NCBI GenBank assembly: GCA_028564925.1
Contig: CM053031.1
Location: 161,736,726 to 161,800,725, forward strand
Direction: 5' to 3'
Source of the DNA: Lithobates sylvaticus
Lineage: Eukaryota; Chordata; Amphibia; Anura; Ranidae
DNA length: 64,000 nucleotides
Positions 12,061-24,339 of the stretch are shown piece by piece; position 1 is the first letter of the stretch, and the number at the start of each line of letters is the position of its first letter. The position numbers and the translations under genes are program-made. Under the pieces are notes generated by a model. The model made no database searches. It was not told the DNA's origin and saw only the letters and a list, made by a program, of their open reading frames with translations.

Positions 12061-12616
12061 CTAAGGTGTCCTTTTATGAAAGTGCGGTAAAATACCGCTA
12101 TTCGGTTCTCAGGCATTCTCAGAGGAGATCGCTCTCCCCTGAGTGCCTGTTTATGATGGTCTGTAGATCGCTTCTCATGTTGAGTTGAGAAGCGATCTAC
12201 AAACGCCGGGAACTCCTCAGAATTTCTCCTCACACTGTTATCTCGCGAGATGTAGCGGGATTACAGTGTGAGGAGATATAAAATACAAAAGTTGAACACT
12301 AATCACCACACATTATTCCCCCACATATTAATAAAATAATAAAGTTAAATTCCCCCTACACAATACACATTAACCTAATTATTAAAAAACATTGTTTTTA
12401 TCAATATTTAAATATCATACATGTGCCTATTTAAATGTGAATGGTGTATAGTAAATTAATGTAATCCACATATGTAATGAAGCTATACACCATTCATATG
12501 AATGTAAAATACATTTATAATCATTAAAAAATAATTTTAATAAAGTATACAAGTATAAATATTTATTAATAAATTAAAATAAAATATATTTAATAACTGA
12601 TAAACCCCTGTATAAG

Positions 12617-13024
12617 GCCCCTTTCACACTGGGGCGGGAGCGGCGTCGGCGGTAAAGCAGCGCTTTATTTAGCGCTGCTTTACTGTCCTTTTAGCAGCGG
12701 TTTTCGGCCGCTAGCAGTGCAGTTTTAACCATCGCTAACGGCAGAAAAAGGGGTAAAACCACCCGCAAAGCTCTGCTGCAGCGGCGCTTTGCCGGCGGTT
12801 TTGCCGCGCTGTCCCATTGATTTCAATTTGAATTTGAATTATGAATACACCGCTCCTTCACCGCTCCAAAGATGCTGCTAGCAGGACTTTTTTGACCGTC
12901 CTGCTAGCGCACCGCTCCAGTGTGAAAGCAGAGTGAAAGGGGCCGGATTTTTTCAGGCGCTATACAGGCGCTATTTTTAGCGCTGTAGCGCCTGAAAAAG
13001 GCCCAGTGTGAAAGGGGCCTTGCT
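12617..13024. mobile_element. MITE of the 'ggcccctttcacact' family, copy 1
   Basis: TIRs are 'aaggcccctttcacactgg' at the left and 'ccagtgtgaaaggggcctt' at the right. It is GC-rich inside with many self-complementary 'gcgctgc' words. There is no ORF. It directly precedes a second copy, with only about 6 bp between them. Confidence 0.75.
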
Positions 13025-13025
13025 G

Positions 13026-13428
13026 TAAGGCCCCTTTCACACTGAGGCGCTTTGCAGGCACTAAAGTTCTAAAAATAGCGCCTGCAAAGCGCCTTCAAAC
13101 AGCCGCGGGCTTTCACACTGGAGCGGTGTGCTTGCAGGATGCTGAAAAATGTCCTGCAAGCCGCATCTTTGGAGCGCTGTAAGAGCAGTGTATTTACCGC
13201 TCCTAAAGCGCCCCTTCCCATTGAAAATAATGGGGCATCGCTCCAAACCCCCCTGCAAAGCGGCGCTGCAGTGGCCCTTTGCGGGCGGTTTTAACCCTTT
13301 TTCAGTCATTAGCGGGGGTAAAACTCTAGCGTTCGAAAAGCGCCACTATAACGACGGTAAAGTGCCGCTAAATATAGCGCCGCTTTACCGCCAGCACGCC
13401 CAGCGCCTCAGTGTGAAAGTAGCCTAAT
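13026..13428. mobile_element. MITE of the 'ggcccctttcacact' family, copy 2
   Basis: It starts 'aaggcccctttcacactgag' and ends 'ctcagtgtgaaagtagcct'. Internal sequence resembles copy 1 only in part ('gcgcctgcaaagcg', 'accgctcc'), so this is not a simple tandem duplication of one copy. Confidence 0.7.
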
Positions 13429-13537
13429 GGAACATGCCATGGGTAAAACCATAATTCAGGGTTTACAACATTTTATTTACTAATAAATTAAAAATGATAT
13501 AAAAATGACATTAATAATAGTATTTAAATGCAGGTAG

Positions 13538-13538
<1 letters not shown>

Positions 13539-13575
<37 letters not shown>

Positions 13576-13622
13576 ATATACATACATATATGTATATATA
13601 TATATATATCATAGCATATAGC

Positions 13623-13654
<32 letters not shown>

Positions 13655-13687
13655 TTGTGTGTTTATATCAATGTGTATGTGTATATC

Positions 13688-13740
<53 letters not shown>
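13539..13740. repeat. TA/TG/TATC microsatellites
   Basis: Successive (TA)n, (TG)n, (TATC)n and (TA)n stretches lie inside the 12061-14139 element. Confidence 0.9.
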
Positions 13741-13742
<2 letters not shown>

Positions 13743-14144
13743 TTTAGATTGCTAACCTGCTAGTTTTGGGGTGTGTAATGGTGGGGAAGATGTTCTCTCA
13801 CTGTATGGCTGCTCCTGAGTGAAAGAAGGAAGTCAAAAGACTTCCTGCTTTCCCCAGAATACCCCCAGAATACTGAGGCAGCTTCCCGCTTCTCTCTCTG
13901 ATTCTCCACCTCTGAGATGGTGAATCAGAAAGTGAGAATTCTGTCACAGATCGCCAGTGAGGTGATGAGATCGCACCTTCATACACTGGCCATTTCTGTG
14001 ACAGTCAGTTACAGATTCTCACTGTGCTGAGATCATGTTCTCATCTGATTACCTCAGTTTCATAAAATGGTAATGACCTGAGATCAGCTGTGAGACTTGG
14101 GATCGCAGCTGATCTCAGTTTCATAAAAGGACACCATAGTTCGT

Positions 14145-14579
14145 CTGGCTGAAAAAGACAAAAGTCCACCCAGTTCAACCCACAAAAAAAAAAAAAAAAC
14201 ACACACACAAACAAACCTCCGTATACACAATCCTATACCCACAGTTAAACTAAAAGAAGGCTAAAACAAAAACAAAGCATGATCCAGTTTGCTCCAGCAG
14301 GGGAAAATAAAATCTTTCCTGGTCCCACAAGAGGCAATTGGATATTGGATCAACCTTACCAATAAATATTAGTATCCAGTTCTATTTTGTGCATTTAGGA
14401 AACAATTCAGGCCTTTTTTTTAAAACAATCTACTGAGCTGGCCAGGACCAGCTCTTGAGGGATTCTATTTTACATTTTCACAGCTCTTACTGTGAAGAAG
14501 CCTTTCCATATTTGGAGGTTAAATATATTTTCCTCCAGGCGTAAACAGTGCCCTCTCTGTAATGACCTTAAATTGATTA
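14145..14579. repeat. Interspersed repeat, family uncertain
   Basis: The phrases 'ctggctgaaaaagac', 'gtccacccagttcaaccc' and 'actgtgaagaagcctttcc' are, from memory, typical of a widespread amphibian interspersed repeat (LINE or Penelope 3' end). No protein match is visible. Other explanations are open. Confidence 0.35.
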
Positions 14580-14582
14580 CCA

Positions 14583-15092
14583 CTTCAGCCTCGGAAGGAT
14601 TTGCCCAGGCCATTTTTTGCGATACGGCACTGTGTCTCTTTAACTGACAATTGCGTGGTCATACAACGCTGTACCCAAACAAAATTCACGTTTTTTTTAC
14701 CCACAAATAGAGATTTCTTTTGGTGGTATTTGATCACCTCTGCGGTTTTTATTTTTTGCGCTATAAACTAAAAAAGACCAACCAATTTTGAAAAAAAATC
14801 ACTTTCTGCTATAATACACATCCAAAGAAAATATAAAAAAACACATTTATTCATCAATTTAGGTCGATATATTTTCTTCTACATATTTATTTTTGGTAAA
14901 AAAAAATCGCAATAGGCGTATATTGATTGGTTTGCGCAAAAGTTATCACATCTACAAACTACAGGATAGATTTAGGAACTTTTATTTTTTTATTGTTTTT
15001 ACTGGTAATGCCGGCGATCTGCAATTTTTAGCGGGACTGTGACATTGCGGCTGACAAATCTGCCCCCAAATTACACTTTTTGGGGACTAGTG
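14583..15092. mobile_element. piggyBac-like MITE fragment
   Basis: It begins 'taccacttcagcctcggaag', the usual end of this ranid family, then has 'cattttttgcgatacggcac', 'tctttaactgacaattgcg', 'tttcttttggtggtatttg' and 'ggggactagtgac'. It is cut off at about 15092, where the hAT-like element begins. Confidence 0.65.
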
Positions 15093-15920
15093 ACTAACGA
15101 TGGACGAACTTCTGATGGGACGGTTCGCAAATGCGATCACTCCCAAATGTTCGCGGGCCCCATTCGTTTTAATGGCAGGCGAACATTAAAAAACCCCAGG
15201 TCATATTTGCAGCCACAAAATACTTACTAGCTGTGCACACACAGTCCCACAACATGGACACTGACATACCAGAAGTATTAAGTGAATCTGGGATCGACAA
15301 CGACAAGCATTCTTTTTTTATCTGTGAAATGTTGTCAATTCAGGAGCGCATGAAGGCCATGGAGGAGAGGCAAGGTCAGGCCAGGCTATGAAGGGGGTGC
15401 AGGAGATGATCAGTGCCACAGTCAGGGCAGCGCAGTCCTGTGCCAGTGTCCCAGTGTTGGCACCTGTGCTTGAGCCCCTGACTCCCTCTCTCTGCCCGGC
15501 CCTTACCCCCACCTATGCAGGGCTCCACTGCGGTGGTCCGGAGGTGCCAGTCCAGTGCTGATCCTCAGCCATGGTGCTGGCACTACCTGCTGATAGGCTT
15601 CTCCGCTGCTATCTCCCTCACTGACACCAGCACCAAGATAGAGAGCACTGACACCAGCAACTCGCTGCGGGACCCAAAAATATGACATCGCTCAACCTCT
15701 TCAAACAGGAGGGAACGGGCATATAGTACGGTGTGCTTTTTTTCTACAAGTGAGCCAAAGGTAGAAAAAAGGTCCATGTGCTAGATTATATAAATCGTTT
15801 ATACAGTTATGCATATACATGGTCTACTGGTCACATGTGTTGAATTCCTCCGAGATCCATGCCTCATTCATTTTTATAAATGTGAGGTAGTCAACACTGT
15901 CGTGAGCTAGGCAAATGTGC

Positions 15921-18900
15921 TTATCGGTTACGATCCCCCCCTGCTGCGCTGAACGTCCTTTTGGACAGGACACTGGACGAGGGGCAAGCCAACAGTTCTA
16001 TTGCAAATTGTGCAAGCTCTGGCCAGAGGTCAAGCCTGCCCACCCAGTAGTCCAGGGGTTCATCACTTCTCAGAGCGTCCACATCGGCCGTTAACTCGAT
16101 GTAGTCGGACACCTGTTGATCTAGGCGTTCCCTGATGCTGGATCCGGATGACACCTGTAGATGGGTCGGCTGGAAGAATGATCTCATATCAGAAGTGACC
16201 AACACATCTTCAAACCGCCCTCTTCTTGCAGGCGCTGTTGGATTGGTACCGCAACTCTTTCTCTGGGAATGGAAATTCCTCTGCCAGCGCACGCAAAAGC
16301 AGAATGCAGCATTTCTCTAAGCAAGGCCTGGAAGTGCTCCATTCTGACAGCCCTCTGTGATGATGGTAACATTTCCTCCTTTTTTTTGTTTGTACCGGGG
16401 GTCTAAGTACGTTGCCACCCAGTACTGGTCCTTGACCTTTATGCTTTTTATACGGGGGTCCCTCTTAAAACACTGGAGCATGAAGGCCCCCATTTGCACT
16501 AAACTGGAAGCGGTGTGGTGGCCTGGCTCCTGCTCATCATCCAGGATAATGTCGTTGTCCTCGTTCTCCTCCCCCCATCCACTGACAAGAACAGGGATCC
16601 CAGAAAGGTTTAAAGCATGCTCTTCTTGCTCCTCCTCATCTGCCCCGGCACTATCCTCCTCTGACTCCTCTTCAGACTCCTGTTGTTGACTTCTCTCAGA
16701 TAGAGTAGCCCCCCCTGAGAATACATCCAGCATTGTGACTTCCTCATCGTCCTGCTCCTGCTCCTCGACGGCTTGATCAATGACACGACGCAATGCACGC
16801 TCCATAAAGAAGGCGTAAGGTAAGATGTCACTGATGGCGCCATGGCTGTGACTGACCAGTTTGGTGATCTCATCAAATGGCCGCAGAAGTCTGCATGCAT
16901 CGCGCATGAGCAGCCACTGGCGCGGTGAAAAAAAAAACAAGCTCCCCAGAACCTGTTCTTCTGCAGAGTTCGTACAGGTAGTCGTTAACTGCACGTTTCT
17001 GCTGGAGCAGCCTATCGAGCATATACAAGGTTGAGTTCCATCGCGTCGGGCAATCACAAATAAGACGTTTGACCTGCAGATTGTGTCGCGGCTGAATGTC
17101 AGCAAGGCGAGCCATGGCCGTGTAAGATCTTCTGAAATGGGTTGAAATTTTCCTTGCCTGTCGCAAGATGTCCTGGACCCCAGGGTATTTCACAACGAAT
17201 CGCTGCACAACCAAGTTTAAGACGTGTGCCATGCATGGCACATGTCTAATTTTGCCCTGTTTCAACGTGCTAAGCAGATTGGCACCGTTGACGCACACCA
17301 CTTTACCAACTGTCAAATTGAGCGGTGTTAGCCACTGATCTGCCTGTGAACGCAAAGATGAAAGGAGTGCAGGGCCAGTGTGGCTCTTGGCTTCCAGGCA
17401 CAACAGACGCAGCACAGCATGGCAACGTCTCACCTGGCATGTCGAATAGGTTCTGGGGATCTTGGGGGGCGCAGCGGAAGAGACGGTAGCAGCGGAAAAG
17501 GAGGAGTCAGCTGAGGAGGAGAGGGAGGATGGAGTAGGAGGAGGAGAAGAAGAGGCAGGCCTGCATGCAATCCGTGGCGGTAAAACCAAATCTACACAGG
17601 TGCCACAGGTTACATGCTTGACGGCCGTCAGAAGGTTCACCCAGTGGGCAGTAAAAGTTATATACCTTCCCCGCCCGTGTTTGCTAGACCACGTGTCTGT
17701 GGTCAGATGTATCTTGGCACCGACACTGTGTGCCAGAGATATATTCACTTGCCGCTGAAAATGGCCATATAGCTCTGGGATGCCCTTCTGTGAGAAATAC
17801 TTCCTTTCTGGGACCTTCCATTGTGGTGTTCCAATGGCCACAAATTTTCGAAAGGCCTCCGAGTCCGCCAGTTTATATGGCAGTAGTTGGCGGGCTATCA
17901 GTTCTGACAAACCATCGGTCAACCGTTGGGCAAGAGGGTTATCCGGCGTCATCTTTTTTTTACACTCGAACATTTGGCCAATGGAAGCCTGCCCTTTTCC
18001 AGAAAAACGTGAGGAGGGCATGATGGAAGGTGGAGTGGAGGGCAATTCTGAGGAGGTAAGAGAAGTAGAAGAGGCTGGACGGTGAGAGCCTGGAGTGTGG
18101 CTTTGTAGGTTCTGACGGTGTTGCTCCCCCTGGGCTCGGTGATGGCAGTTCATGTGCCTTCTTAAGGCGGTCGTCCCTAGGTGAGTGTTGGACTTACCGC
18201 GACTTATGCGTTGACTGCAAAGGCTGCAGATGGCATAACTATTGTCAGCAGCGGACAGGTTAAAAAAAGCCCACACTGCGGAGCCATGTGCCGGCATCCT
18301 GGGAGCGCCAGATGTGACCGTACATGGTTGATGGCTCGCTCCCGATACATTAGCAGTCTGGTTTGTCCCTCCTGTGCAATGTAAGTTCTGCCTGCTTCTC
18401 CCTATCTGCTGGTCCATCTCTCCCTTTGAACTCCCTTCCTCATCCTCTCTTGTGGGCACCCACGTGACATCCCTAGACACGTCATCATCGACGTCACCTT
18501 CCCCACCACTATAATTAGAGATCTCGGAGTAGGCAGCAACAGCGGGGACCAACCTCCTTGGGCTGATCTGGGTACTGTCATCAGACTGCTGAGTGGCGGT
18601 TGTTGCTACCTCCTCTTCCTGATCCAATGCCAAGAATGGAAATGTCTTGTGATGGATCGGAAAATAATTCCTGTGACTCAAGCGGAGGGTATATGGTGGT
18701 GTTGGTGGTAGTGTCTTTGGGGGTGCACACAGCAGAGAGTAAAGCGGGTGCAGATAGAGAGGATGAGGAGGGTGCAGAAGAGTAAGGCTGAGTGAGCCAC
18801 TCAACCAAGTCTGGTGCGTCCTTTGACGTAATCGAACGCACCTTCTGCAACTTCTCACTTTTGCTCAAGCCTGGTGCTCCTGCCCTACCCCTACCACCCC

Positions 18901-18958
18901 TGCGGAAGGGCCTGACGTTTCCTCTGCCTGTCATATTTTTTAAATGACCCTGTGACAA
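15921..18958 (-). pseudogene. hAT transposase with BED zinc finger
   Basis: Read leftward from 18958 (or the internal M near 18934), the product starts with a basic 'RPFRRGGRGRAG' stretch and an S/T-rich leader. A BED-type finger follows ('CSLCSQRISRGKSNTHLGTT' then 'RRHMNCHH'), then the long hAT core ('TDTWSSKHGRGRYI' region, 'CMAHVLNLVVQ', 'CPTRWNSTLYMLDRLL'). The C-terminal dimerisation end includes 'LAQFAIELLACPSSS' and 'RTFSAAGG'. Open stretches change frame (18958 to 18858, then 17105), and a stop near 16317 separates the last piece, giving at least two frameshifts and one stop. The longest open piece is 661 codons. A host ZBED gene is less likely, given the breaks and the surrounding repeats. 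Confidence 0.8.
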
Positions 18959-19098
18959 AAGTCTCTAGAGAATTGCAGTATATGTGGAAGAAGGTATATA
19001 ACACCCCGCTTCAATCTGTCATTTTGGGGGACCACTGGTCTATCACACCAGTTATAATACTTTTTTCGTAAAGCGTTTGTCACTCTTTGTAGTATCGC

Positions 19099-19203
19099 TG
19101 CAGAACCACTCAGCAGTCACAATGCTGCACAGTAGAAATGCACTATACTATGCTTTCTATATTTGAAAGTATTTTATACGTGTATTACACCCCTATATAC
19201 TGC
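19099..19203. repeat. 105-bp direct repeat, copy A
   Basis: It runs from 'gctgcagaaccactcagcag' to 'acacccctatatactg' and is almost identical to 19328-19432. It lies in the 5' flank of the hAT transposase, where transposase or promoter repeats would be expected. Confidence 0.9.
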
Positions 19204-19327
19204 ACAACAAATAGTACACCTATACCAGTCCTTAAAAGGACTTTTGAGGACCTATATTCGTTAGCGATTTGTGTCGCTACAATCTGTCCATGCGACACAC
19301 AGCAACCTCTCCCTACAATGACAAAAG

Positions 19328-19432
19328 AGCTGCAGAACCACTCAGCAGTCACAATGCTGCACAGTAGAAATGCACTATACTATGCTTTCTATATTTGAAA
19401 GTATTTTATACGTGTATTACACCCCTATATAC
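19328..19432. repeat. 105-bp direct repeat, copy B
   Basis: Second copy of the 19099 repeat. No mismatch was noticed by eye over the shared block, so the duplication looks recent or maintained. Confidence 0.9.
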
Positions 19433-19440
19433 TGTACACC

Positions 19441-20252
19441 TATACCACCTTGCCCCTTACACAATAAGGTGGTCAGCTCAGACACTCATATCACAGAGGT
19501 GATGGCTACAAGGAATACTTCCTTGTAGGTGAGAGTAGAAAGAGTAAAACGTATTGAAAGTAGTGCACATAATATAACCTGCAAGACCCCAATCACCCCC
19601 TGCAGTCCATTAGGAGAAAAAAGCACAAATAGCCCTGCAGCTCCTCTGTGATCAGAGGTGATCCAGCTAGTGCAAACAAGATAGGAACAGGTAGGGCATA
19701 GGAATCTGTTTCAAAAGCAATATCTCACCTATATAAAAGTAAGCATCCAAGGGTATACAGAGGTGTCAACAGTTTAGTGAGGCAAGACGCTTTGGAGTTT
19801 GAGTCATTGTTGGGTTGTTGCAAAGCCTGCACTGGCACACTAAACCCCCTCTCTAAGCTGACATGTGTGGCCAACCAGTGTATGCTTAACTTTTATTTTA
19901 GTCATGGGTTTAGGGGGTGTGGTTATTGTGAGTAATATTATGTGAGGTTTGTTTAGGTGTACACTGTTATTGAACATATATATTTTTTCTTTTAAATGAT
20001 CAAAAAAAGAAGAGAAAGACCATGATTAAAAAAAGAAAAGGTATTTACAATTAAAGTGCAAGCTATCAATCGGTTGTTGTTGCCAAAAGGAATTTTTGAT
20101 GTACATATCTGTGCACACAAATTGCAGCAATGCAAAGAAATCAAGCATTGTTAATGTACAGTAGATGTACACCCAGCCATTTAAATCTCATATAAGCATT
20201 AGCATGGTGAGATTAACCTTGAAAGTCTATTTTCAATTTAATGGCTAGTTTT

Positions 20253-20283
<31 letters not shown>

Positions 20284-21678
20284 AAAGAGCAGCTAGTGAT
20301 AAAGAAATAAAGGTCTTTGTTTAAGCACTTTGGGTTATGGGGTGACAGCACTCTGCCCCTGTCTCCCACGAACTCCTGCCTGTAAATCACCCTGTCACCC
20401 AGCCAAAGCAGACTATAAGCTTCTGTGCTGATGCACAGGCATGTTCCATTGCTGTTACTATCTAGAAAAAGAAGCCTGTTAAAAAACAAACAAAAACACA
20501 ATTGCCAGCAACAATTCTGAAATATGCCCTGTGAAAAACACATTGAAGCCTGTTATCACTGTAGTGCACGTTGATAGGAACCTGCAGAACATTAACAGCA
20601 TTAAAGCTGAATTCCAAGGAACTTTCCTTTAACCTTGGAATCCCCCCTGCATTGTAAGGGTAAAAAGCTTGTTTTTACCTAGGGTTCCAATCAAGTGTAT
20701 GTAGTTATTTTATCCCTCACTCTTGCAGGCTCCTCCTCCCATGCAACTGCTCCCCACAGTGTCTTCTTCTCAGCCAGCAGCAACAGCTCAAAAACTGGTT
20801 CTGGCCAGCTGGCTTGATTGTTTTAAAAACTAGCTGAATGTATTCCTAAATGGGCAAAATATAACTGGATATTAACGCTTATAGGTTATAACACCAGAGA
20901 TTGTTGATCATGGGAATATCCAGTTGCTTAGGGGTCAGGAAAAACGTTTTTTTTCCCTCTTTGGAGCAAATTGAATCATGATTTCTATGGATTTTTCCTT
21001 CCTCTGGATCAACTGTGGTAGAAGGATTGTGTATATGAAGTTTGCCTATTTATTTATTCTTTCTTTTTTTTTTTTTGATAATGATAGGACTGTTTTTTTG
21101 TTTTTGTTATTTCAAACCTGGCAAATTACATAACTATATATACAATACAGGACCATCAGTAAACTCCCTGTCAGCATTAAACATTTAGTTAAGCCGGCCA
21201 TGGATGGAACGATTTTCTTTCCTACAACCACGGGCAGTCAGTGTTGATGAGGGAATTCCTTCCGCTGAGCCATTGTGTTCTCCTGGCTCAAGGGGAGGGG
21301 GCATTCCTGCCGGGAGAACACAGTGACTACTACTTGCAGCCATAATTGCATGTGAAATCTGACAGACTGGTTGTACCCAAGCTCATTGATCAGTTTGGGT
21401 ACATTCGTCTACTGAACCATCGTAGATCCGTATTGTCTATGGCCGACTTAAGGGTTTACATCTAAAACAAGTTGGTGCCTACAAGACCTACTGGAGAAGG
21501 TTGACTTATTCAAATTTCCTCTTGTTGTCCCTTATAAGCAATCTGATGTAAGTTCAAAGGCCAGGAAGTGCAATATAGGTAGTTGATTATTGTGGCAAAA
21601 TCACGCATTACTTTGCTAAAGCCATGAAGGGGCTGGGTTTGCTCCTAACTCATATTAGACTCAAACAAATCTCATCCC
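19441..21678. other. No gene recognised
   Basis: A poly(C) then poly(A) run is at about 20253-20285. 'taaagctgaattccaagg' at about 20603 resembles one end of the MITE at 23859-24339. 'ttggaatccagctttatt' at about 23156 could be a partner end of such an element, split by later insertions. Otherwise there are chance ORFs only. Confidence 0.45.
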
Positions 21679-21758
21679 TAAAGCCTAGTACACACAAGTC
21701 GAATGTCGGGTGTCATCCACCGGTTCAAAAGAAACTGGCCAGCATTCGGCCTGTGTGT

Positions 21759-22710
21759 ATTATTATTTTCGTTATACAGGATTTATATAGTTTGCACATC
21801 GCTTTACAACGTTAGAGCAAACAGTACAGTTCCAATACAATTCAATACAGGAGGAATCGGAGGCCCCTGCTCGTTAGAGCTTACGATCTAAAAGGGAGGG
21901 TCAAGTCATACAAAAGGGAATAACTGTGGGGGATGAGCTGATGAAGAAAATTAAAATAAAGTTGTTAGGTGGAGGCAGGATAGGCTTCTCTGAAGAGAAG
22001 TTTTCAGGGATCGCCTAAAAGTGGATAGAGTTGGAGGTAATGGGACAGATTGGGGTAGGGAATTCCAAAGGATGGGAGAGGCTCGGGGGAAATCATGGAG
22101 GCGAGCATGAGAGGAGGTGAGTGGGGGAGAAACCAAGAGAATGATTTGGTTTGTATTTTGAGACTAGGTTAGTGATGTAGCTGGGGGCCGAGTTGTGGAT
22201 GACTTTGTAAGTTATTGTTAGTATTGTAAATTCATTGGGTGAGTGGCAGCCACTGGAGGGATTGGCAGAAGGTTTTAGCAGGTGCTAAATGGTTTGTAAG
22301 GTGGATGAGTCTGGCAGCAGCATTTATAATGGACTAAATAGGCCTATTTAAAGGTAAGCCAATGAGGAGGGAGTTGCGGTAGTCAAGGTGAGAGATGACC
22401 AGGGAGTGAATTAGGAGCGTTGTGGTTTCATTGGTTAGGAATGGACGTATTTTTGAGATTTTACGGAGGTTGAGGCAGCAAGCTTTGGAAGGTGATTGTA
22501 TGTTGGGCAGAAAGGAAAGTTCAGAGTCCAGGATAATACCTAGCACCCTGGCATGCGGGGACGGGCTGATGGTTGTGCCATCTATCTTGACAGAGAAGTC
22601 AGGGAAAGGGGCACTTGGGGGAGGAAATATTATGAGCTCTCTTTTGGACAGGTTGAGTTTGAGGAAGTGGTGTGACATGCAGACTCGTATGTCTGTTAGT
22701 AAATTAGTGT
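21759..22710 (-). mobile_element. CR1/L2-like LINE 3' end, 5' truncated
   Basis: The element runs on the minus strand. Its 3' end is at the low coordinate, with an ATT microsatellite tail (about 21758-21770). It ends toward 22710, where sequence returns to the MITE. Truncated 5' ends and microsatellite tails are usual for CR1/L2-group LINEs. The reading carries the end of the reverse transcriptase. Confidence 0.65.
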
Positions 22711-22714
22711 GCAC
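21951..22714 (-). pseudogene. LINE reverse transcriptase C-terminal fragment
   Basis: Minus-strand pieces read '...DIRVCMSHHFLKLNLSK', then 'LGIILDSELSFLPNIQS', 'HSLVISHLDYRNSLLIGLPL' (22334-22714) and 'RASPILWNSLPQSV' with 'STFRRSLKTSLQ' (21951-22136). These are the thumb and C-terminal phrases of CR1/L2/Rex-type LINE RTs. The catalytic 'FADD' part lies upstream of the truncation. Frames change between the pieces and stops occur between them. The long + strand ORF at 22422-22904 is its antisense shadow. Confidence 0.7.
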
Positions 22715-23001
22715 GGCAGCCGTTCCATCAGAAGACGGCTACTTGGCCGACTTCTGTCGAAGGGGCATTACCAAAAAAGGTCCGCTGATCGCATCCAATC
22801 AGCTCTCTCAGCCACTTGCTGATGGCGCTGACTGGGGGGTTCTGGTGGGGGGGCTGTCCCCCTGTCAGGACACAATAGCTCAGCAGGGGAGATCGTTGTG
22901 CTAACATTGGATTGTTAGTACAGAGGCTCCTCCTGAGCTCTTCAGTTTTTGAGCCCGCTGGGTTGAAGAAAAAATCAAACACTAGTGTGTACCAGGCTTT
23001 A

Positions 23002-23858
23002 GTATCAGTTCTACTAGTGATAAAACCTAATATATTCAGAATTAGCATATCCAGAGCATTGATTATATTATTATTACTATATATCAGAGTGCAATGTAAA
23101 ACTTATTTTTGTGTTACTATACTTTATGTATCTTTTAACTGTGGATTTAGTTGCTTGGAATCCAGCTTTATTCTTAGAGAAGTATATCAAGAAGTACAAT
23201 AATATATACGTAACGCTATAGATTAAACTTATTTTCTTTTTTGGTTTGACAGGAACTGTGGAAAATTACCGCCACACCCCTTACGTGACCTGTTTATAGA
23301 AGACCTACTGTATAACCGCACAGAACAGAGCCGCTAATGATCTGAGAATTATACAGAAATATATTGTTTGCTACTGAAAATATTTTTTTTTTATTTTTTT
23401 GCATAAACCTGTCTTGGAGAATGCAGTGTTTGTTTAAAGTAGGCTTAAACGATGGACAGTGGACCTGGGGGGGGGGGGGGGGGGGGGCGTGTTTTTAACA
23501 ACTGGTAAATAATTATTTTTATTCATTTCTGATTTTGATGATCATGCCTAGTTTTATTTCAATGTATTAATGTCATCAAGATGAAGTGTAAACAGTGAAT
23601 AAACATACGCAGAAAAAAAAAAAATATCTGCTAAGATTTGGCACAAACAAAAAGGCAATCTCACTAATTTTAGAAGAGTTCCCTCTCTAGTTTTTCTAAA
23701 CTGGAAAAAAAAGAATAATGCAAGGTTTTGGTGTGTAAAATTATAGTTAAGCACTTGTTAATAAACTGGTGATTGTATTCACAAAAAGGATTACACTAGA
23801 ATATAGTTGTCTTGTTAATATATACTGAGAATAAGTATGAGAAGCAATCCATAACATA
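23002..23858. other. No gene recognised; poly(G) tract
   Basis: A G run (about 23467-23487) is the only marked structure. The rest is AT-rich without coding signal. Confidence 0.5.
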
Positions 23859-24339
23859 TTTAAAGCTGAATTCTAGGAATAAAGCCACTTTGTAAAAAGT
23901 GTAGGCACAATGTGAGTACAAAGTGGTACATTACATCTCCTGAACTTATCTCTATTTAAATCAGAGGTTTATGACTATATTGTGTGAGATAGGCACACAG
24001 AGCAGCTGTGCCCTCCCCTCCCCTCTGCTGCCCATTGAGAGAAGTCTTTGTATTTTGTGAATGAGTTCAAATAATACAAAGGCTTCGGTGCTTGGGCAGG
24101 AGGAGGGGAGGTGCAGGCATAGCAACTGCACCAACGCTAATGTTAAAGATGCTTAGATCTGAAGCATCAGCATTGGGCTTATAGTAATGCAGTTTAGTCA
24201 TCTTCCACTAGTGCAATAAAACTGTCAGATGTAAATAATAGAGATTAGCCCAAGAAATGTCAAGCAGCTTTTTGGACTTAACTCATAGTGTACCTTCACT
24301 GTTTACAAATAAGCTGAATTCCTGGAATCCAGCTTTAAA
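23859..24339. mobile_element. MITE with 'tttaaagctgaattc' ends
   Basis: The left end 'tttaaagctgaattctagg' is mirrored by 'ctggaatccagctttaaa' at the right. No ORF. Half-elements with the same end word occur at about 20603 and 23156. Confidence 0.6.

Larger units (their letters stand above)
12061..14139. mobile_element. DNA transposon-like element with 22-bp TIRs
   Basis: The left end 'ctaaggtgtccttttatg' is mirrored by 'cataaaaggacaccatag' at 14118-14139. Subterminal hairpins occur near each end: 'gtagatcgcttctca' with its complement at 12163-12202, and 'gagatcagctgtgag' type words near 14090. There is no transposase ORF. The middle is AT-rich and contains two nested MITEs and TA/TG microsatellites. 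Superfamily is undetermined; no convincing target duplication was seen. Confidence 0.6.
15093..19440 (-). mobile_element. hAT transposon (Ac/ZBED-like), broken
   Basis: It contains a decayed but recognisable hAT transposase on the minus strand (about 15921-18958), a low-coordinate flank rich in TTCG words (15100-15190) like other frog hAT ends, and a 105-bp direct duplication upstream of the gene (19099-19203 and 19328-19432). The exact termini were not fixed because no clear matching TIR pair was found. Confidence 0.65.
21679..23001. mobile_element. MITE split by a LINE fragment
   Basis: Ends 'taaagcctagtacacac' (21679) and 'gtgtgtaccaggctttag' (to about 23001) are inverted. They belong to the same broad style as the elements at 31483, 40868 and 50170, with 'tacacac...gtgtgta' ends and 'tccg/gtcgg' interiors. 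About 950 bp of LINE sequence sits inside. Confidence 0.6.

Noticed and set aside
16873-18858. Host ZBED gene
   Set aside because: The frame breaks on both sides, the downstream frame has a stop, and hAT-type flanks surround it. A decayed transposon is simpler.
22422-22904. Plus-strand ORF of 160 codons
   Set aside because: Antisense to the LINE reverse transcriptase fragment and running on into MITE sequence.
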